DNA of 58,816 nucleotides, from positions 1 to 58,816 of the forward strand of contig JABMOQ010000007.1 in assembly GCA_013204045.1 (NCBI GenBank). The letters run 5' to 3'. The notes under the pieces were generated by a model, which saw only the letters and a program-made list of their open reading frames with translations, ran no database searches and was not told where the DNA came from. A program made the translations under genes and the position numbers. Below are positions 55,632 to 58,816 of the stretch, one piece after another. The stretch comes from Rhodospirillaceae bacterium. Lineage in GTDB: Bacteria > Pseudomonadota > Alphaproteobacteria > Rhodospirillales > JABHCV01. Positions within the stretch are counted from its first letter, which is position 1; every line of letters begins with the position of its first letter.

Positions 55632-57119
55632 TCAGGCGAACTTGCCCTTCAGATCAAGGCAGCGGGCCAGCGTTTTCAACCGGCGTTCGACGGTTTCGCT
55701 GACAAACAATTCATTCGGCAAATCATCGGGAAGTTCCAGAATCAACTTGTTGCTGCCCAGCTTCAACCGGGTCTTCGACAGCACGTCCGGGGCGCTGCCG
55801 GAAATCGTGTGCGCCAGCCTGAGTCCAAACCCGACGACCCGCACCCAGGCAAGCTGACCGGCATCGAGAAGCCCGCGCACCGGTGCCACCAATTTTGAAT
55901 CCGCTTCCCCGTTGTAGCGCACATAAATGGCATCGGCGATCAGCACCCGTTGTTGATGGGTCAAACCCGCAAACGGTATCCTGAGCACCCGGTGAAACGC
56001 GTGCTCGGCCCGGTAGTCAGGATGCTCGTTCCAGCCGATATCGCTGAGCAGGCAGGCGGCCAGTCGAAGCCTTTTTTCCGACGCGCTTTCGTCTGAGAAC
56101 AGGGGGCTCATCCATTCCAGGATTTCCTCGCCCCGTATGGCAAAACGTCCGGTACGTTCGGCAAATCCGATGCTGGCACTGATCAGCGGGTCTTGATGGC
56201 GAAGTTCCTTGGGCAGGGTATCGAGAAGTTTGCCTTCGCGCATGCCGAAACCGGAAAACACAAGCTCTTCCGGTTTCGCCGTCTTGAGCAGGGCTTCCAA
56301 AACCATGGCCGCGTACGGCAAGGTTTCCAGGCGGCGCTTTGGCACGCCGGTAATTCCCTCAAGACTGTCATGGCTGAGCCCGGCGATCATGCGTGTCAAC
56401 CGCAAGGCATCGGCCCTGCGGATGGTGAAATTATCGACCACATGCAAAGGATGGCCCATTTGGTCGATAAGGATACGTGCCAGCGCCCGACATGATCCAC
56501 CGATGGCATAGAGCGTCCGCCCCTTCGCCTTGCCGATCCATGGCAGGCTATCAATGGCCTGCTCGATTATGTCTTTCAGCGATCCACTACTGGCGGCTTC
56601 TGCCAAACGCAGGTGACCCAGCGGCAGCGTTCCCTGTTCACCGAAGTTACCATGATCAAGCGACACAAGGTCGAGGCTGCCGCCACCCAGGTCACCGACC
56701 AGTCCGTCCGCCAGGGGAACGCCGGAAAGCAGCCCCATGGCCGCCATGCGGGCTTCTTCTTCGCCGCTCAACACCTGTATGTCGCGGCCAAAGCGGCGTT
56801 TGACCTCGGCAACGAAATCGGGGCCGTCGGTGGCATCGCGAACGGCCGCCGTCGCCACCAGTTCCAGATGCTCGACGCTCATGGCGGCGCTCAGGTTGAT
56901 GAAGCGCGACAGGCTGCTCAGCGCCAGCACGACGCCATCTGGATTAAGCTTGCCAGTGCTCGCCATGCCACGCGCCAGTTCACACTGTGCCTTTTCATTG
57001 AACATGGGAATCGGCAAGCGCAGTGGTGCGTCATAAACGACCAGGCGAACGGTGCTGGAGCCGATGTCGACGATGGCGACTTTGCCCGGTTGCCGTGGCA
57101 AAGAGGAAGTTGAATTCAT
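55632..57119 (-). CDS. ppx: Exopolyphosphatase (Ppx/GppA family)
   Basis: 495 residues. N-terminal phosphate-binding region VAIVDIGSSTVRLVVYD and GDLGGGSLDLV are the sugar-kinase/Hsp70-fold motifs of Ppx/GppA. The C-terminal HD-like helical part extends the protein. Hydrolyses polyphosphate or pppGpp. It overlaps the upstream ppk stop by 3 bp (TGATG). Confidence 0.94.
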   Translation of the reverse strand: MNSTSSLPRQPGKVAIVDIGSSTVRLVVYDAPLRLPIPMFNEKAQCELARGMASTGKLNPDGVVLALSSLSRFINLSAAMSVEHLELVATAAVRDATDGPDFVAEVKRRFGRDIQVLSGEEEARMAAMGLLSGVPLADGLVGDLGGGSLDLVSLDHGNFGEQGTLPLGHLRLAEAASSGSLKDIIEQAIDSLPWIGKAKGRTLYAIGGSCRALARILIDQMGHPLHVVDNFTIRRADALRLTRMIAGLSHDSLEGITGVPKRRLETLPYAAMVLEALLKTAKPEELVFSGFGMREGKLLDTLPKELRHQDPLISASIGFAERTGRFAIRGEEILEWMSPLFSDESASEKRLRLAACLLSDIGWNEHPDYRAEHAFHRVLRIPFAGLTHQQRVLIADAIYVRYNGEADSKLVAPVRGLLDAGQLAWVRVVGFGLRLAHTISGSAPDVLSKTRLKLGSNKLILELPDDLPNELFVSETVERRLKTLARCLDLKGKFA

Positions 57120-58816
57120 CAGGTTTTCAATACCAGTCGCGGTGCCACATCGGCACGGTTTTTCCCTGCACTGCCCAATCCGGACAGGCTCACATTGGAC
57201 ATAAAGTAATTATGGGCGCTGAACGGATCAATATCATTTTCGTCTTTATCCCGTGCCGGTTTCGCAATGTTAATGCGCGCGTATGTCCCATCAACACCAA
57301 GAGTCCAGCTTTGCGCCGTATCATTCATGTTGGCCACCAGAATTTCATCCAGAACCTGTTCATGAACCGTCGGGTCCGTTATCGGCACCATGACCTCGAC
57401 GCGCCAATCCATATTGCGCTGCATCCAGTCGGCCGATGAAATAAACACAAGCGCCTTGCGTGACGGCAACTTGTGGCCGTTGCCGAAGGTCATGATACGG
57501 GCATGTTCAAGGAAACGCCCGACGATGCTCTTGACCCGGATATTTTCCGACAGACCGGGAATGCCGGGGCGCAAACAACAAATGCCGCGCACCACCAGAT
57601 CGATTTTGACCCCGGCCATCGAGGCCCGGTAAAGGGCGTCGATGATACTTTCGTCAACAAGCGCGTTGAGCTTGGCCCATATGCTCGCTGGCCGGCCAGC
57701 CCGGGCGTGTTCTATTTCATTTTCGATGTGCCGGATAACCGACTGGCGCAGATCCAGCGGCGCTGCCGAGAGCTTTTCCAGGGGCTCCGGCTTGGCGGTG
57801 CCGGTCATAAAATTAAAAATTCGCGCCGTGTCCCGGCACAAAGCCTCGTCACACGTAAAGAATGACAGGTCGCTGTAAACCTTGGCCGTTTGCGGATGAT
57901 AATTACCGGTGCCGAAGTGGACATAAGTCCGCATCCCCCGGCCCGTGCTTGAATGACGGATAACAAGGCTGATCTTGGCGTGAATTTTCTTGTCCGGCAA
58001 GCCGTAGACAACCTGGGCACCAGCCCGTTCCAGATCGCGGGCCCAACGGATGTTGGCTTCCTCGTCAAAGCGCGCCTTCAACTCGACCATGGCGGTCACC
58101 GATTTACCAGCTTCTGCCGCTTCAATCAGGGCCTTGACGATGGGCGAATTGTCGCTGGTCCGGTAAAGGGTCTGCTTGATTGCCACCACCTTGGGGTCTC
58201 GTGCCGCCTGTTGCAGGAACTGTACAACCACATCAAAGCTTTCATAGGGATGGTGGACAATCATGTCCTTGCTACGAATGGCCTCGAAGCAATCGCCGCC
58301 GCAATCGCGAATACGCTCCGGATAGCGCGCATGGAAGGCCTCAAATATCAGGTCAGGGCGTTCTTCGACGATTAACTGTTCGGTTTCTGCCAGACCCAGC
58401 AGGCCCTTCTGAAGAACAACGTCACTGGGAAGAAGGCCCAGATTTTCTACGACCAGTTCCTTTAACTCGTCCGGAATGTCGGCATTGAATGAAAGCAGGA
58501 TGGTGCTGCCACGGCGGCGGCGTTTCAGCGCCGATTCAAATGTCCGGACCAGATCTTCGGCCTCTTCATCAATTTCAACGACGCTGTCACGGATGAGCCG
58601 GAAGCAACCGGTCATCAGCAGTTCGTGGTCGGGGAACAGTTTGTCCAAAAACAGGCCGATCATGTCCTCGACCGGAATAAAACGGATATGGTCACCGGGC
58701 AGCCGGATAAAGCGTTCCAGCAGATGCGGTATCGGCAGCAAGGCGCGCAATTTCTCGCCGTTCATAGTGCTTTTCAGTTTCAGGACGAGGGAAAACCCGA
58801 GATTGGGAATGAACGG
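57119..58816 (-). CDS. ppk1: Polyphosphate kinase 1 (5' part beyond window)
   Basis: The frame runs to the window edge, so only about 565 C-terminal residues are seen of a normal Ppk1 of about 700. [10 protein letters not shown] lies at the very edge, and the first ATG in view is internal. [11 protein letters not shown] and [20 protein letters not shown] carry the first catalytic His region; [12 protein letters not shown] carries the second. It makes long-chain polyphosphate from ATP, and forms the usual ppk-ppx pair. Confidence 0.96.
   Translation of the reverse strand, partial: PFIPNLGFSLVLKLKSTMNGEKLRALLPIPHLLERFIRLPGDHIRFIPVEDMIGLFLDKLFPDHELLMTGCFRLIRDSVVEIDEEAEDLVRTFESALKRRRRGSTILLSFNADIPDELKELVVENLGLLPSDVVLQKGLLGLAETEQLIVEERPDLIFEAFHARYPERIRDCGGDCFEAIRSKDMIVHHPYESFDVVVQFLQQAARDPKVVAIKQTLYRTSDNSPIVKALIEAAEAGKSVTAMVELKARFDEEANIRWARDLERAGAQVVYGLPDKKIHAKISLVIRHSSTGRGMRTYVHFGTGNYHPQTAKVYSDLSFFTCDEALCRDTARIFNFMTGTAKPEPLEKLSAAPLDLRQSVIRHIENEIEHARAGRPASIWAKLNALVDESIIDALYRASMAGVKIDLVVRGICCLRPGIPGLSENIRVKSIVGRFLEHARIMTFGNGHKLPSRKALVFISSADWMQRNMDWRVEVMVPITDPTVHEQVLDEILVANMNDTAQSWTLGVDGTYARINIAKPARDKDENDIDPFSAHNYFMSNVSLSGLGSAGKNRADVAPRLVLKT

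Noticed and set aside
57119-58765. Truncated ppk pseudogene starting at 58765
   Set aside because: The frame continues to the window edge with the conserved [10 protein letters not shown] sequence, so the gene is cut by the window and not broken.

Overview
The window reads as a chromosomal segment of an alphaproteobacterium, most likely a sulfur-oxidising member of the Rhodospirillales. The reasons are the GC-rich coding sequence, the styles of the housekeeping proteins (AspRS, Dxs, DapB, Ppk/Ppx, RNase D), a reverse-type dissimilatory sulfite reductase (rDsr) operon, and a very large alphaproteobacterial-style polar coiled-coil protein. No species is claimed. Functions come from motifs and gene order read by eye; no database search was run.

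Layout. (1) bp 1-10054, plus strand: the 3' half of an rdsr operon. It holds two tandem dsrL genes (the first cut by the window edge), then dsrJ, dsrO and dsrP, a TrpD/YbiB-like gene, dsrN, a uroporphyrinogen-III methyltransferase and a sirohydrochlorin chelatase. The last three make and amidate sirohaem for DsrAB, whose genes should lie upstream of the window. (2) 10051-21917, mainly minus strand: a 1406-residue membrane-anchored protein built from about 45 repeats of 25 residues, with a small DnaA-box cluster in front of it; then an SDR, a universal stress protein, an APH-like/kinase fusion, and an RND efflux permease with its adaptor. (3) 21952-35872: a palindromic operator region, a DUF2892 protein, a Rieske oxygenase, a CDF transporter, PdxH, a glycine-zipper lipoprotein, a DnaJ-like co-chaperone, a BrkB/YihY protein, FabI, AroC and a rhodanese-HigA-type fusion; then the minus-strand cluster HDAC-xseB-ispA-dxs-dapB-tlyA. 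(4) 35979-41395: a second RND pair, TusA, and an ArsR-family regulator whose cysteine pair matches persulfide sensors of the SqrR/BigR type. (5) 41412-49889: unknown regulators, a ROK kinase, a haemerythrin-PAS histidine kinase, an unusual membrane-spanning response regulator, and a diguanylate cyclase behind a sigma-54 promoter. (6) 50056-58816: aspS, an AT-rich AbiE-type toxin-antitoxin island, rnd, ppx and the partial ppk.

Two themes stand out. One is sulfur: rDsr, sirohaem amide synthesis, TusA, rhodanese, DUF2892 and a persulfide-sensor-like repressor lie within 42 kb. The other is the AbiE island at about 51.86-54.32 kb. It lies between divergent housekeeping genes, is bounded by a 14-bp direct repeat of the aspS start, and is preceded by two homologous promoter-plus-palindrome modules. 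The 43- and 45-bp palindromes have diverged in sequence, yet every change in one arm is matched in the other. This is the best candidate for an undescribed regulatory element.
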